DNA of 64,000 nucleotides from Rhynchopus sp. YZ270_cl-10 (Eukaryota > Euglenozoa > Diplonemea > Diplonemida > Diplonemidae), in the NCBI GenBank assembly GCA_964035575.1, contig OZ037835.1, positions 434,001-498,000 on the forward strand. Direction: 5' to 3'. Each line of letters opens with the position of its first letter. The first letter of the stretch is position 1. Shown here piece after piece: positions 1-8,382 of the stretch. A program made the translations under genes and the position numbers. A model generated the notes under the pieces. That model was not told where the DNA came from. It ran no database searches and worked only from the letters and a program-made list of their open reading frames with translations.

Positions 1-1
1 T

Positions 2-2797
2 TACATGCGTGCTATCGGACATGCGTGTACTCATCAGTACCTCAAGGAGTACGACAAGGAGGTCGACGCTGCGCTCGCCTCGTTGATGGGTGACACGGAA
101 GGGCTTCTCCCAGAGATGGCACGTCGTCAGGCAGCACTTCCCTGCAGAGCTGGAGGCATGGGAGTCCGTCGCATCCGTGACCACTGGACGGCCGCGGCGA
201 TGGGGTCGCGGAGCGGGCTACATGAGTTGTGTAAGGTGCTAGACCCGGAGTTCCAATGGGATGCGGAAGGGTGGAAAGAGACTGCGACGGAGCACAACCG
301 ACATGTAGCAGAAGCAGACAAAGTAGACCCTCTGGTGAGACCAGCCACCCCTGTGCGACAAAGGGAGCTATCGGCAGGAATCCTCGAAGAACAGCTGCGG
401 CGACTGTACCTGGAGGGTGATGCGGCTGATCGGGCACGGATGAACTCCCTCTCCCTTCCGCATGCAGGCGCGTGGCTCATGGCGCCCCCAACGTGGGAAC
501 ATCACATCCCCCCGGAGCAGTTCCAGGCGGTCTGCAGGATCCGCATGCACCTACCTCTCTTCGCAGACGGGGTCCAGTGCAGGCAGTGTGGGCAGGCCAT
601 GGACGCGAGAGGCGACCACATTTTCGCCTGCAAGATGGGAGGACACCGCATTCTGAGGCACAACGCAGTACGCGACTTCGTCTACTCCGTTGCGAACGAA
701 GCAGGTCTAGGCCCCACTCTCGAACCCCAACACCTGGTACTGGGGAACAAGAAGCCAGCAGACCTCTTCCTGTCCACGGGGGTGGGCGAGTCGCGGGGGC
801 GGGCCATTGACGTGACAGTGTGGACCCCGACGTGCAAGTCGATGGTGCAGGGTGCTGCGGTGGCCAAGGGGTACACGGCAACGAAGGCGGAGGCGGCGAA
901 GAGGGGGAAGCACCAGGCCGCCTGCATTGCTGCACGGATCACCTTCACTCCATTCGCGTTGGAGACGACGGGAGGGTTCGGGCCTGCGGCATCCACAATC
1001 TGGACGCAAATGCTACGCTTCGCAGCCGACAGGAAGCTGGGCAGCAAGCAGGAGATGTCGCGTCGTTGGGCGTGGGGGATGGGCACTACGCTGCAGCGGA
1101 TGATTGGCAAGTCAGCGATGGACAGAGGGTGTCTGCGCGGGGACACAGCAGGCGCGCTCAGGGAGAGGATAGAGGTGGACGTCGCGCCGTTGCCAGGTGA
1201 GGACGAACACTTCCGACTTCCTCCCGACCACCTGCCTCCCATAGATTATGCACCAGACGACGGTCTATTCGATATCGACGTGTCCGCACTGAACCCCGAA
1301 GAGCCTGCGGAGCACCCTGACCCTCCACCTTGCCCTAACCCGGCGGATGGGAGCGCAACTCGACCACAGACGTTCCACGAAGAACTTTGGAACACCCTCG
1401 GGATGACAGTCCCAACGGTAACAGTGCCGTTCACTGTCGGGGACTGCGCCTTTGATGCAGTCAGGTGGCTGCTACGGGAGTGGAGGGACATCTCCTCTGG
1501 GGACCTGCGGAAGCTTGCAGTGACGAGGGTCAAGCAGGACAGGGACCTGGCGAACTCGGCGGAACCGACTTTCGGGTCGTGGGTGCGCTGGATGAGCGTG
1601 GAGGGGAGTCCGGACACTCGTTCGTGGGCGGACGTGACGGCGTTGGCTGGTCTCTCCCGTGCATTACAGATAGTTGTGGCGGTGGTGCGGGCGGACAGCA
1701 AGACGACATTCCTGAGACCGGCGGCAGCCCCACGAGGTGCGATAGCCCTGCTACACGAAGGACCGGTGGGCGCCGGGCACTACTCCCCTCTAGTGGTAGG
1801 TGCAGTGGCGAGGGGGATGATGATGAAGATGGAGCCACAAATCCCCCCTGTGGAGATGCAGTGCATGAACACCGGAACGCTGTCGTACATGGGTGACAGG
1901 CAGGATAGAGACGGAGAGATGGTGACGTGCGAGGGCTGCGCTGCGGTATTCGAGGACAGCATTGCACATTGGTTCTGTTCGGCGTGCCCACTCAAGTGGT
2001 GTACTAATGAGGCCTGCGCAGGGGAGGGCGCTAAATGTGCAGCACGCAGGCGCAGAGCCACCACCACTCCTTCTACATCGACCACCAGCCAGGGAGGTAG
2101 CTTTTACAACAACAGCAACCCAGCACCCCCACTGGCCGAGGTAGAGATTAAGGAAGAGGAGTTGGATGAGGCCTTCGAGTCCAGCCGCATGGAGATGGAA
2201 AGGCGCAGCAACAGCAACAGCAACAGCAACAACAACAACAACAGCAACAACAACAACGACACCAACACTGACAACAACGACGACGACGTTGCCGACACCA
2301 ACCACGACACTAACATGACCGAGAACGCCGCACCGACAATGACCGCAATGAGGACCAGCTTTCAACAACAAAAGCCATCAGCTATCCTGTGCGAATTAAA
2401 GGAGGGGTCGGCCAAAAAGGGTGCATGGAAGGAAGCATCCGCCAGGAAGAGGAGGGAACAGGCGGAGCAGCGCGTCGCCGAAAAACGCGCAGAGAAGGCT
2501 GCGGCCAAAAGGCGAGCACCCACCGCCCACCCAGCAGGATCTGACGCCCCTGTGGAGGTAGCTTCCTGTGCGAGGTATGGAGAGACTGTGCCCGCCAGTG
2601 TAGATGAGTGGCGGAGGCACTTCTACCCCGAGCGTGGGCAGAAGCAGGGCAGCACCCCCCTGAGTCCGGAGAGAGCGCTGCAGGACCTGCAGGAGTGGTG
2701 GGAGGAGAGGCAGGTGAGCGGTGACGGGAGACGGGAGAAGAGAGAGACGGAGCGGTTCCGGAACGCCAAGGAGCTGCTCCGTAGGATGGCTGCTTAG
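2..2797 (+). CDS. LINE ORF, C-terminal part: RT tail, CCHC knuckle, restriction-like endonuclease, OTU-like protease
   Basis: Partial at its 5' side: the frame is open to the window edge, so the reverse transcriptase core lies outside and the first ATG is probably internal. Residues 1-60 resemble the thumb region that follows RT in R2/NeSL/CRE-type LINEs (an LPCRAGGMGVRRI stretch). A C-x2-C-x9-H-x3-C knuckle starts near residue 192. The restriction-like endonuclease follows at about 210-280, with KPADLFL near 250 and then an ..AIDVTVW strand, the PD-(D/E)xK-like core that nicks target DNA. An OTU-like cysteine protease lies at about 465-600, with Cys481 in GDCAFDAV and His592 in GHYSPLV. A cysteine/histidine-rich finger starts near 642, followed by a poly-Asn/Ser tract near 730-760 and a charged tail with RR/KR clusters. 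NeSL-like LINEs are known to carry proteases, so the architecture is plausible. No frame break is visible, so the element may be young. Clade assignment is inference because the RT core is missing. Confidence 0.85.
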   Translation, partial: YMRAIGHACTHQYLKEYDKEVDAALASLMGDTEGLLPEMARRQAALPCRAGGMGVRRIRDHWTAAAMGSRSGLHELCKVLDPEFQWDAEGWKETATEHNRHVAEADKVDPLVRPATPVRQRELSAGILEEQLRRLYLEGDAADRARMNSLSLPHAGAWLMAPPTWEHHIPPEQFQAVCRIRMHLPLFADGVQCRQCGQAMDARGDHIFACKMGGHRILRHNAVRDFVYSVANEAGLGPTLEPQHLVLGNKKPADLFLSTGVGESRGRAIDVTVWTPTCKSMVQGAAVAKGYTATKAEAAKRGKHQAACIAARITFTPFALETTGGFGPAASTIWTQMLRFAADRKLGSKQEMSRRWAWGMGTTLQRMIGKSAMDRGCLRGDTAGALRERIEVDVAPLPGEDEHFRLPPDHLPPIDYAPDDGLFDIDVSALNPEEPAEHPDPPPCPNPADGSATRPQTFHEELWNTLGMTVPTVTVPFTVGDCAFDAVRWLLREWRDISSGDLRKLAVTRVKQDRDLANSAEPTFGSWVRWMSVEGSPDTRSWADVTALAGLSRALQIVVAVVRADSKTTFLRPAAAPRGAIALLHEGPVGAGHYSPLVVGAVARGMMMKMEPQIPPVEMQCMNTGTLSYMGDRQDRDGEMVTCEGCAAVFEDSIAHWFCSACPLKWCTNEACAGEGAKCAARRRRATTTPSTSTTSQGGSFYNNSNPAPPLAEVEIKEEELDEAFESSRMEMERRSNSNSNSNNNNNSNNNNDTNTDNNDDDVADTNHDTNMTENAAPTMTAMRTSFQQQKPSAILCELKEGSAKKGAWKEASARKRREQAEQRVAEKRAEKAAAKRRAPTAHPAGSDAPVEVASCARYGETVPASVDEWRRHFYPERGQKQGSTPLSPERALQDLQEWWEERQVSGDGRREKRETERFRNAKELLRRMAA

Positions 2798-3550
2798 GAG
2801 GAAAGCGGCCAGCATTAGATTCGTTTTTAGACCCCCCCCCCCCCCCCTTTTCTTTTGTGTGTAGCAACACTCGTTTCTTCCCTTTTCTTTTCCCCCACCC
2901 CTCTTCTTTAGAGACCTGTTTGTCTAGATTTTTGCTGAACTGCATCTAGTCCTCGCTCAGAATGGCCGTGAGTGACGCAAGGACTCGTGAGTAAGATGAT
3001 GTGTTTGGTAATCTGTGAATTCCCTTTCCCCTCCCCCCCCCCCCCCAGCCCCTCCCATACGAGTTCCATGAGTGACCGCTAATGGCGTTAATTACCCTAT
3101 CAAAAAAGACTACAAGGACAAAAAGAACAAAAAGGACGCTTGTTGTGACAAGAACGGAACTTCGTATTGTAAAAAGAAAACATCCCCCCCCCCCCCCTCC
3201 AGAACCAGCTGGGTACCAAACTGGAACGCTAAGTAAAACCACACTGACTGGACAGTCTGTCTTCTCCCCTGCCTCTCCCATGTTAATACTCCATTTTTCC
3301 TCAATTGTCAATGGTGCTGACTGTGCTGATGACAATAACAATCCATCTCTAGTTTTGTTCACTTTTGTGCCTCGTTCTAACTAACCGGCACTGTACAGAT
3401 TGTAAGACATCTGGCCCTCGCTTCGCTCGGACCAAGTGCTTTTCATGTGCATAGTAAACGTACCCCCCTCGCCCTGTCCAGTTTGATGTGGAAAAAAAAA
3501 AAGTCGAGCCTTGGGCTAAGTTGAACAACACCAAAAAAAAAAAAAAAAAA
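2..3550 (+). mobile_element. non-LTR retrotransposon (RLE-type LINE), 3' part
   Basis: This is the ORF above plus a probable 3' UTR of about 750 bp that contains long C runs (about 2832, 3034 and 3184) and ends in an uninterrupted A run at about 3532-3550. The A run at a plausible distance is taken as the element's tail. The exact 3' boundary and target duplication cannot be set because the 5' end is outside the window. Confidence 0.55.
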
Positions 3551-3555
3551 TTGGG

Positions 3556-3742
3556 ATTTTTTTTTTTGAGATTTTTTCAAAAATCGACTTGTTTTTGGTA
3601 AAAATCACGAAATTTTGGGTTCGCGGAACCGCGTTTTAGACCCCCCTAGATGCTCAAAAGTGCCAAATTTTGCTTTTAATGGCCTCAAATCGTCGAAATT
3701 AGCCCAATATAGGGGCAAAAAAAAAAATTCGAGGGTCTAGGT
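3556..3742. repeat. dispersed AT-rich repeat H, copy 1
   Basis: The block with GGGTTCGCGGAACCGCG, TTTTAGACCCCCCTAGATGC, GCTTTTAATGGCCTCAAATCG and CGAAATTAGCCC recurs in reverse complement at about 32255-32385. No coding potential is seen. Confidence 0.6.
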
Positions 3743-4440
3743 ATGGAGAGCGAGCACCTTAGAAGGAAGATCGTACGATCGTACTACGATCGTACTACGA
3801 TCATTACGATCGTACTATTAAAAGCACAACTTTTCACAAAATTTCAATCAAAATCACAACTTTTCACAACTTTTCACAGCTTTCACAACTTTTCACAATT
3901 TTCACAACTTTTCACAAAATTTCAACCAAAATCACAACTTTGCACAAAGTTTCGCAAAATTTCAATCAAAATCACAACTTTTCACAACTATTCACAACTT
4001 TCACAACTTTTCACAATTTTCAATCCAAATCACAACTTTTCACAAAATTTCAATCAAAATCACAACTTTTCACAACTTTTCACAGCTTTCACAACTTTTC
4101 ACAATTTTCACAACTTTTCACAAAATTTCAACCAAAATCACAACTTTGCACAAAGTTTCGCAAAATTTCAATCAAAATCACAACTTTTCACAACTATTCA
4201 CAACTTTCACAACTTTTCACAATTTTCAATCCAAATCACAACTTTTCACAAAATTTCAATCAAAATCACAACTCTTCACAACTTTTCACAACTTTTCACA
4301 ACGGTGTGTGTACATAGTTGTGAAAAGTTGTGAAAAGTTGTGACGCGTTGTGAAACGTTGTGAAACGTTGTGACACGCTGTGCATAGGATTGAAATTTTG
4401 TGACATTTTGTGAAACTTTGTGAAACTTTGCAAAACGCTG
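3743..4440. repeat. TTTTCACAAC-type satellite with higher-order unit and inverted junction
   Basis: The block is built of variants of CACAACTTTTCACAA and AATTTCAATCAAAATCA. A longer unit of about 206 bp repeats: the same string starts at about 3940 and 4146. From about 4316 the sense flips to TTGTGAAAAGTTGTG for about 100 bp, so the end is an inverted copy of the same motif. The region is preceded by palindromic GATCGTAC iterations at 3769-3815. Open frames across it are artefacts of the repeat. Confidence 0.9.
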
Positions 4441-4450
4441 CCCCCCGGAT

Positions 4451-4560
4451 AGCACCATTAACAACATTTCTTTATTGTGTAACAAACAACTATGACAACA
4501 CCGCTTGCCGGCAGAGCAAGGAGCAAATAATACATTAGGCGTGGAAACGCTTCAGACACA
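4451..4560 (+). repeat. 110-bp direct repeat, left copy flanking receptor gene
   Basis: It shares the order CACCATTA, CAACATTTCTTT, TTGTGTAACAAACAAC, CACCGCTTGCC, AATACATTAGGCGTGG and AAACGCTTCAGACACA with the copy at 7562-7677, in the same orientation. The pair brackets the receptor gene at 4765-7383. Confidence 0.85.
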
Positions 4561-4597
4561 TGTTACGGTGGGTCACTATGTTTTTTCCCCCACCCCC

Positions 4598-4703
4598 GAA
4601 AACAATAAAGCAATAAAAACAATAAAGACAAAAGGGAGAGGTTGTGGTGAAAACGTATACACCTCGACCTGTCAGTGAAGTGTGGCTCTACTCCAACCCG
4701 CCC
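4598..4703 (-). repeat. short dispersed repeat B (SINE-like), copy 1
   Basis: Read on the minus strand, it runs from GGGTTGGAGTAGAGCC through CACTTCACTGACAGGTCGAG and CAACCTCTCCC into a T-rich tail, TCTTTATTGTTTTTATTG. Other copies lie at about 18838-18922 (opposite orientation), 25881-25983 and 45371-45470. Short length, dispersion and a simple tail suggest a SINE. No convincing tRNA head was found, so that is only a suggestion. This copy may serve as the 3' end region of the receptor gene beside it. Confidence 0.6.
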
Positions 4704-4764
4704 CAGAATAGAATATCGCACACCAGAAGTGTTTGTCTGAATCAAAAAGAAGCACAAAGCAGCC

Positions 4765-7383
4765 TCAGTGCATGACCACAACGTACGGTGCATAAGCCTT
4801 CTGCCGCACATAGCCGGCAAGCTCTTCGTACTCTGTGCGTTGGTCCTGAGCGACGCTGTCCAGCAGAGAAGACGCCTTCTCAAAGTCCTGTTTGATGATG
4901 TGCTCGAAGACCTCGTTCCACACTGCGTGCGGGTTGTTTGCGGCAGACTCCAGCTGGTACATCCACTCCTCGTTTTCGCTGCTGCACAGCCCACGTATGG
5001 TAAACACGGTCTGTGCCTTCTCACTGAACTTGTTGTACAGCATCGCGCCAGCACAACGCAGTACCACCTGTCCCTCCGCCTCACGGGCAATGTTCTGGTC
5101 AACGACACCAGGCAGGTTCTCCTGCTTGTTCCAACGCTCAAGCACAACCACCCATGACATGGACTGTGCAAGAATCGACATCTTCTTCATCCCGTTGCAG
5201 CCCATGTTCCCGACACGTGCCTCGCCTGTCGTGCACCCGTACGAGATCTTGTGCACATCACCAAGTGCTGTTGCTACTTCGTGTGCAGCCTTCACACAGG
5301 CAACACTGTGCGACGGCTTCGGAACAAAGGCGTTGAAGGTGGCAAGCATCTTGTCTCCAGCAAACGTGTCGCACACACCTTTGTTGTGCTGCACTGATGA
5401 CATGATGTGCTCCACAATACCACCGTGTGCGGAGAGCACCTCTGCGTCCTTGTGCTTCTTGATGAAGGCGTGCCACGACACGACGTTCATGTGTGCCAGC
5501 GACACCTTCTTCTTCTTCATCCCTTCCACACGCAGCAGTGCCTTCTGGTGCTGCATCACAGCAGCTGAACTCTGTGACTGTGACGTACCTGAAGGGGACG
5601 TGCCTGACTTCTGCGACTTCGCAGTCGAAGATTCATCTGTCACGGATGCTTCTTTGTCACTGTCGTTGACAAGCACACTCTGCGGCATGTAGTTCCGGTA
5701 CTCCACCAGGTTCGCCACCATGGTAACAAAGCTGCGCTGCATCATCCCCACTTCACTCAGCTGCGACACTGCACGGTCCGTGTCCACAGCCTCCAGATCC
5801 ATCACAGCCACACTTGCCATCTCACTCCCAAGCTTCAGCAGAGGGGACGTGATGTAGCGTGTGAACACAACAGCAATGGCCAGGAGTACCGTGATCGCAA
5901 TGACTGTGACAACCACCATCACAATCACCGCATCCTCCTTCTGTGCGTCTGCAGAGGACAGATCTGATGCCACCTTCGCACGGATTGCATTCGTCGACGC
6001 ATCAATCGTATCCATCACAGACGCCCTCGGCACAAGAAGGTTCGCAAAAAGTTTAATAGTCTTGTGTTCGATTGTCGTTGCCACTGTCCAGAACTCCGTG
6101 CCGTTCGAGTCAGACCACTTCAGGAAGGAGTCCTCTGTCATCTCCACAAGGTCTCTGTAGTTCTGTGGGTGTGTGAACACAAACCGCCCATGCTCTGCAA
6201 TCACTGAGGGGATGTGCAACGTGGCGTCTTCCATCGAGTGGTTCGTTATGTTGAAGCTAGTCGCTACCATGGTAGGACCAGCCCAGGCACGCTCAACTAA
6301 CTCCACCCGCAGATGCCTTCCTCTGTTGTACGCGACAAGCGTTCCTGTTGAACCAGATACAGCATTGTGCTCCACCAGGTACAGCGACGCGTCGGCCGGG
6401 AGCAGCTGTGCACTCACTGCCTTTTTTACCCCGTCTCCAGTCACCATCGCCATGACCACACCCACACGCTTGCCCTGCTTGGGATGCATCGTGTACATAT
6501 CTGGGTGGGTGAAGGTGTAGCTCAGCTCCCAGTACAGCATGTCCCACTGCACATACATATTTGTGTACATCAGTGTGTCCGTAGGGTACAGGGGTGGGTC
6601 ATCGGCACCCAGGTTGTAGATCTGCTTGCCACGGGTTATCTGACCTGGCGTGCCCACGGGCTCGCTTCGATCCATGGGAATTATGCAGACACCACGCCAC
6701 TGGCCCTTGTTGTAGTCAGGCATCCAGCTGCACGGCATATTCGGGAACCTTCTGTCGCCTCTGTTCGTGGCTTCTCCTAAGGACACGTAGTCCGATATGC
6801 CCACCGCCCCCGTCGCAGGGTCGCGCATCTCGTACACCAGGAGGACCTGGGAGCCGTTCGTTGGCGTGATTCCATTCGCAGAGTTCACATCCCTGAACCC
6901 CATCCGCGAGCCCCACCCTGCAAACCCGTCACCCCTCTTCCACGGAACAGGATGTGCTTGGGACCACGGGTACAATTCGCACGAAATGTATTCCAATCCC
7001 GACGTCGTCCCAGCACGATAAGCGGACATCAAAGCAGGGCGCATAACCGCATCCGCAAAGGCGGGGCTCGTGCTGACGTTTGGGTGGTGCGCGTTTACAA
7101 GGTTGGCTATGGATAGCACCAGCTGCTCAGGCACCTTCAGGTACTCCTTCACCGCCGTGTCCACGTTGCCAAGGACGGAGCGCAGGTAGCGTGCCGAGAC
7201 TGTTTCGATGTCTGTCGTACCACTGTCGAGACACATCCCAAAGCCCTCATCACCTGTGTTACGTGCCTTCTCCAGAAGGTCGTCCCATGTTGTCAGAGTG
7301 AAGCCGCCGATGATCGCACCTGTTGACAGAATCAGCACCACACACAACAGCACTGTCAGCGACTGGATGCCGCATGACACCAT
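4765..7383 (-). CDS. transmembrane receptor with class III cyclase-like (probably inactive) cytoplasmic domain
   Basis: The protein has 872 residues. A hydrophobic N-terminal segment (about 8-30) acts as signal anchor. An extracellular sensor of about 450 residues with Trp/Tyr-rich blocks follows, arranged like a double-Cache-type ligand-binding region (fold inferred). A second membrane segment lies at about 488-515, then a HAMP-like linker, a YRNYMPQSVL motif, a Ser/Thr-rich spacer and a nucleotide-cyclase homology domain at about 615-790. In that domain the first metal aspartate of class III cyclases is replaced by Asn633, the second is kept (Asp677 in AGDKML), and the catalytic Asn and Arg of the VNxAxR-type motif read Ser and Val, although the TGEARVGNMG strand is clear. 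Known family members make cAMP or cGMP; here catalysis is doubtful. The start is the first ATG and directly precedes the anchor. The gene sits between 110-bp direct repeats and is a distant paralogue of the genes at 23.2 and 45.5 kb. Confidence 0.85.
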   Translation of the reverse strand: MVSCGIQSLTVLLCVVLILSTGAIIGGFTLTTWDDLLEKARNTGDEGFGMCLDSGTTDIETVSARYLRSVLGNVDTAVKEYLKVPEQLVLSIANLVNAHHPNVSTSPAFADAVMRPALMSAYRAGTTSGLEYISCELYPWSQAHPVPWKRGDGFAGWGSRMGFRDVNSANGITPTNGSQVLLVYEMRDPATGAVGISDYVSLGEATNRGDRRFPNMPCSWMPDYNKGQWRGVCIIPMDRSEPVGTPGQITRGKQIYNLGADDPPLYPTDTLMYTNMYVQWDMLYWELSYTFTHPDMYTMHPKQGKRVGVVMAMVTGDGVKKAVSAQLLPADASLYLVEHNAVSGSTGTLVAYNRGRHLRVELVERAWAGPTMVATSFNITNHSMEDATLHIPSVIAEHGRFVFTHPQNYRDLVEMTEDSFLKWSDSNGTEFWTVATTIEHKTIKLFANLLVPRASVMDTIDASTNAIRAKVASDLSSADAQKEDAVIVMVVVTVIAITVLLAIAVVFTRYITSPLLKLGSEMASVAVMDLEAVDTDRAVSQLSEVGMMQRSFVTMVANLVEYRNYMPQSVLVNDSDKEASVTDESSTAKSQKSGTSPSGTSQSQSSAAVMQHQKALLRVEGMKKKKVSLAHMNVVSWHAFIKKHKDAEVLSAHGGIVEHIMSSVQHNKGVCDTFAGDKMLATFNAFVPKPSHSVACVKAAHEVATALGDVHKISYGCTTGEARVGNMGCNGMKKMSILAQSMSWVVVLERWNKQENLPGVVDQNIAREAEGQVVLRCAGAMLYNKFSEKAQTVFTIRGLCSSENEEWMYQLESAANNPHAVWNEVFEHIIKQDFEKASSLLDSVAQDQRTEYEELAGYVRQKAYAPYVVVMH

Positions 7384-7561
7384 TGTTCAGAGGTATACAG
7401 AAAGGGAAGACTGTGCTGGGGATGTGTGTGTGGTGTAGTGTGTTGCCAAGGCCACGTTGTCAAGTTGGGGTGGTATATGTGGAATAGAAGTCGTGTGCAG
7501 TGTTCAGTGCTCAGAGGTGGACACCCTTCACTTCAAGGTGACTCACACTGCGGTATCAAGA

Positions 7562-7677
7562 ACACCATTAGCAACATTTCTTTCTTGTGTAACAAACAAC
7601 CATGACACCGCTTGCCAGAAGAGCAGGGAGAGGGAAGGAGAAAATAATACATTAGGCGTGGAAACGCTTCAGACACA
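7562..7677 (+). repeat. direct repeat, right copy flanking receptor gene
   Basis: Partner of 4451-4560, same orientation, with small indels. It lies just upstream of the receptor's 5' end. Confidence 0.85.
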
Positions 7678-7688
7678 AAATTTCCCCT

Positions 7689-7787
7689 CAATTATTACGC
7701 GTCCACTCGACGTTTGGATAAAGAAAACCAGAGACGAAAGGGGGTTTGGGGGGAAGAGTTTAAATTCTTGAACACATCCCCACACTA
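7689..7787. repeat. dispersed 100-bp repeat, copy 1
   Basis: AATTATTACGCGTCCACTCG, ACGTTTGGATAAAGAAAAC and GGGGTTTGGGGGGAAGAGTT recur at 57930-58027 in the same order with few differences. It is non-coding. Confidence 0.85.
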
Positions 7788-8382
7788 GACAGTACTAGCC
7801 AGTAGGGTCCTAAGGGGAATGAGGTTGCACACCCGAAGGGATTGAAGGAGCTCTTTTGTGTTTGTTTGCTTCTGCAGCCATGTCACCCCCCAGCCGTAAT
7901 CTTCGCCAGAGTCAACTGCACTACTCGATGCAACGCGACGAGGCTCTTTGCAGCCTTCTCATGGCTGCCCCACCTCGTCTGGTGGTCCGACCTTCTCGTT
8001 GTAGTGTTCCTTCGCCTGTGCGCGACTTAGGAGAACGTAAACTCCTGGTTGCACCAATGCGTCTTTGTTCGCGGTACAACAGACGCAAGCCCCGCCTGTG
8101 GGTGTGATCCGAATCCACGGATGGGCGATGCTATTCCTGTCGTAAATAAAGCGTCGGCTGATCCGTGACCGAACCTGGGAAGCTCCTGGACCGGTGAAGG
8201 GGTGATGGTGGCGTCGCCTCCAAGCCGGGTGGATCTCACCGTGCACTCGCAAAAAGAATCTGTCTCGAAAGTTCAGGTTCCACAGCATCAGCATTGCGAC
8301 AGCCTAATGCACGAGGAACTGTTGGAGGGACACCGATCACTCTCTTCAGCCGCAACCCATTAACCGTCCCGTCTTCCCCAGT
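7788..8382. other. intergenic, no gene recognised
   Basis: This stretch downstream of the NACHT-WD40 gene contains only short frames without recognisable domains or codon structure. It holds the probable 3' UTR of that gene; no repeat partner was found in the window. Confidence 0.5.

Noticed and set aside
3743-4343. Phe/Asn/Gln-rich frames that look prion-like
   Set aside because: Simple translation of the TTTTCACAAC satellite.
4598-4703. tRNA-derived head in repeat B
   Set aside because: Short GGTTGGAG and AGGTCGAGG strings recall pol III B boxes, but no A box at proper spacing or cloverleaf could be drawn.
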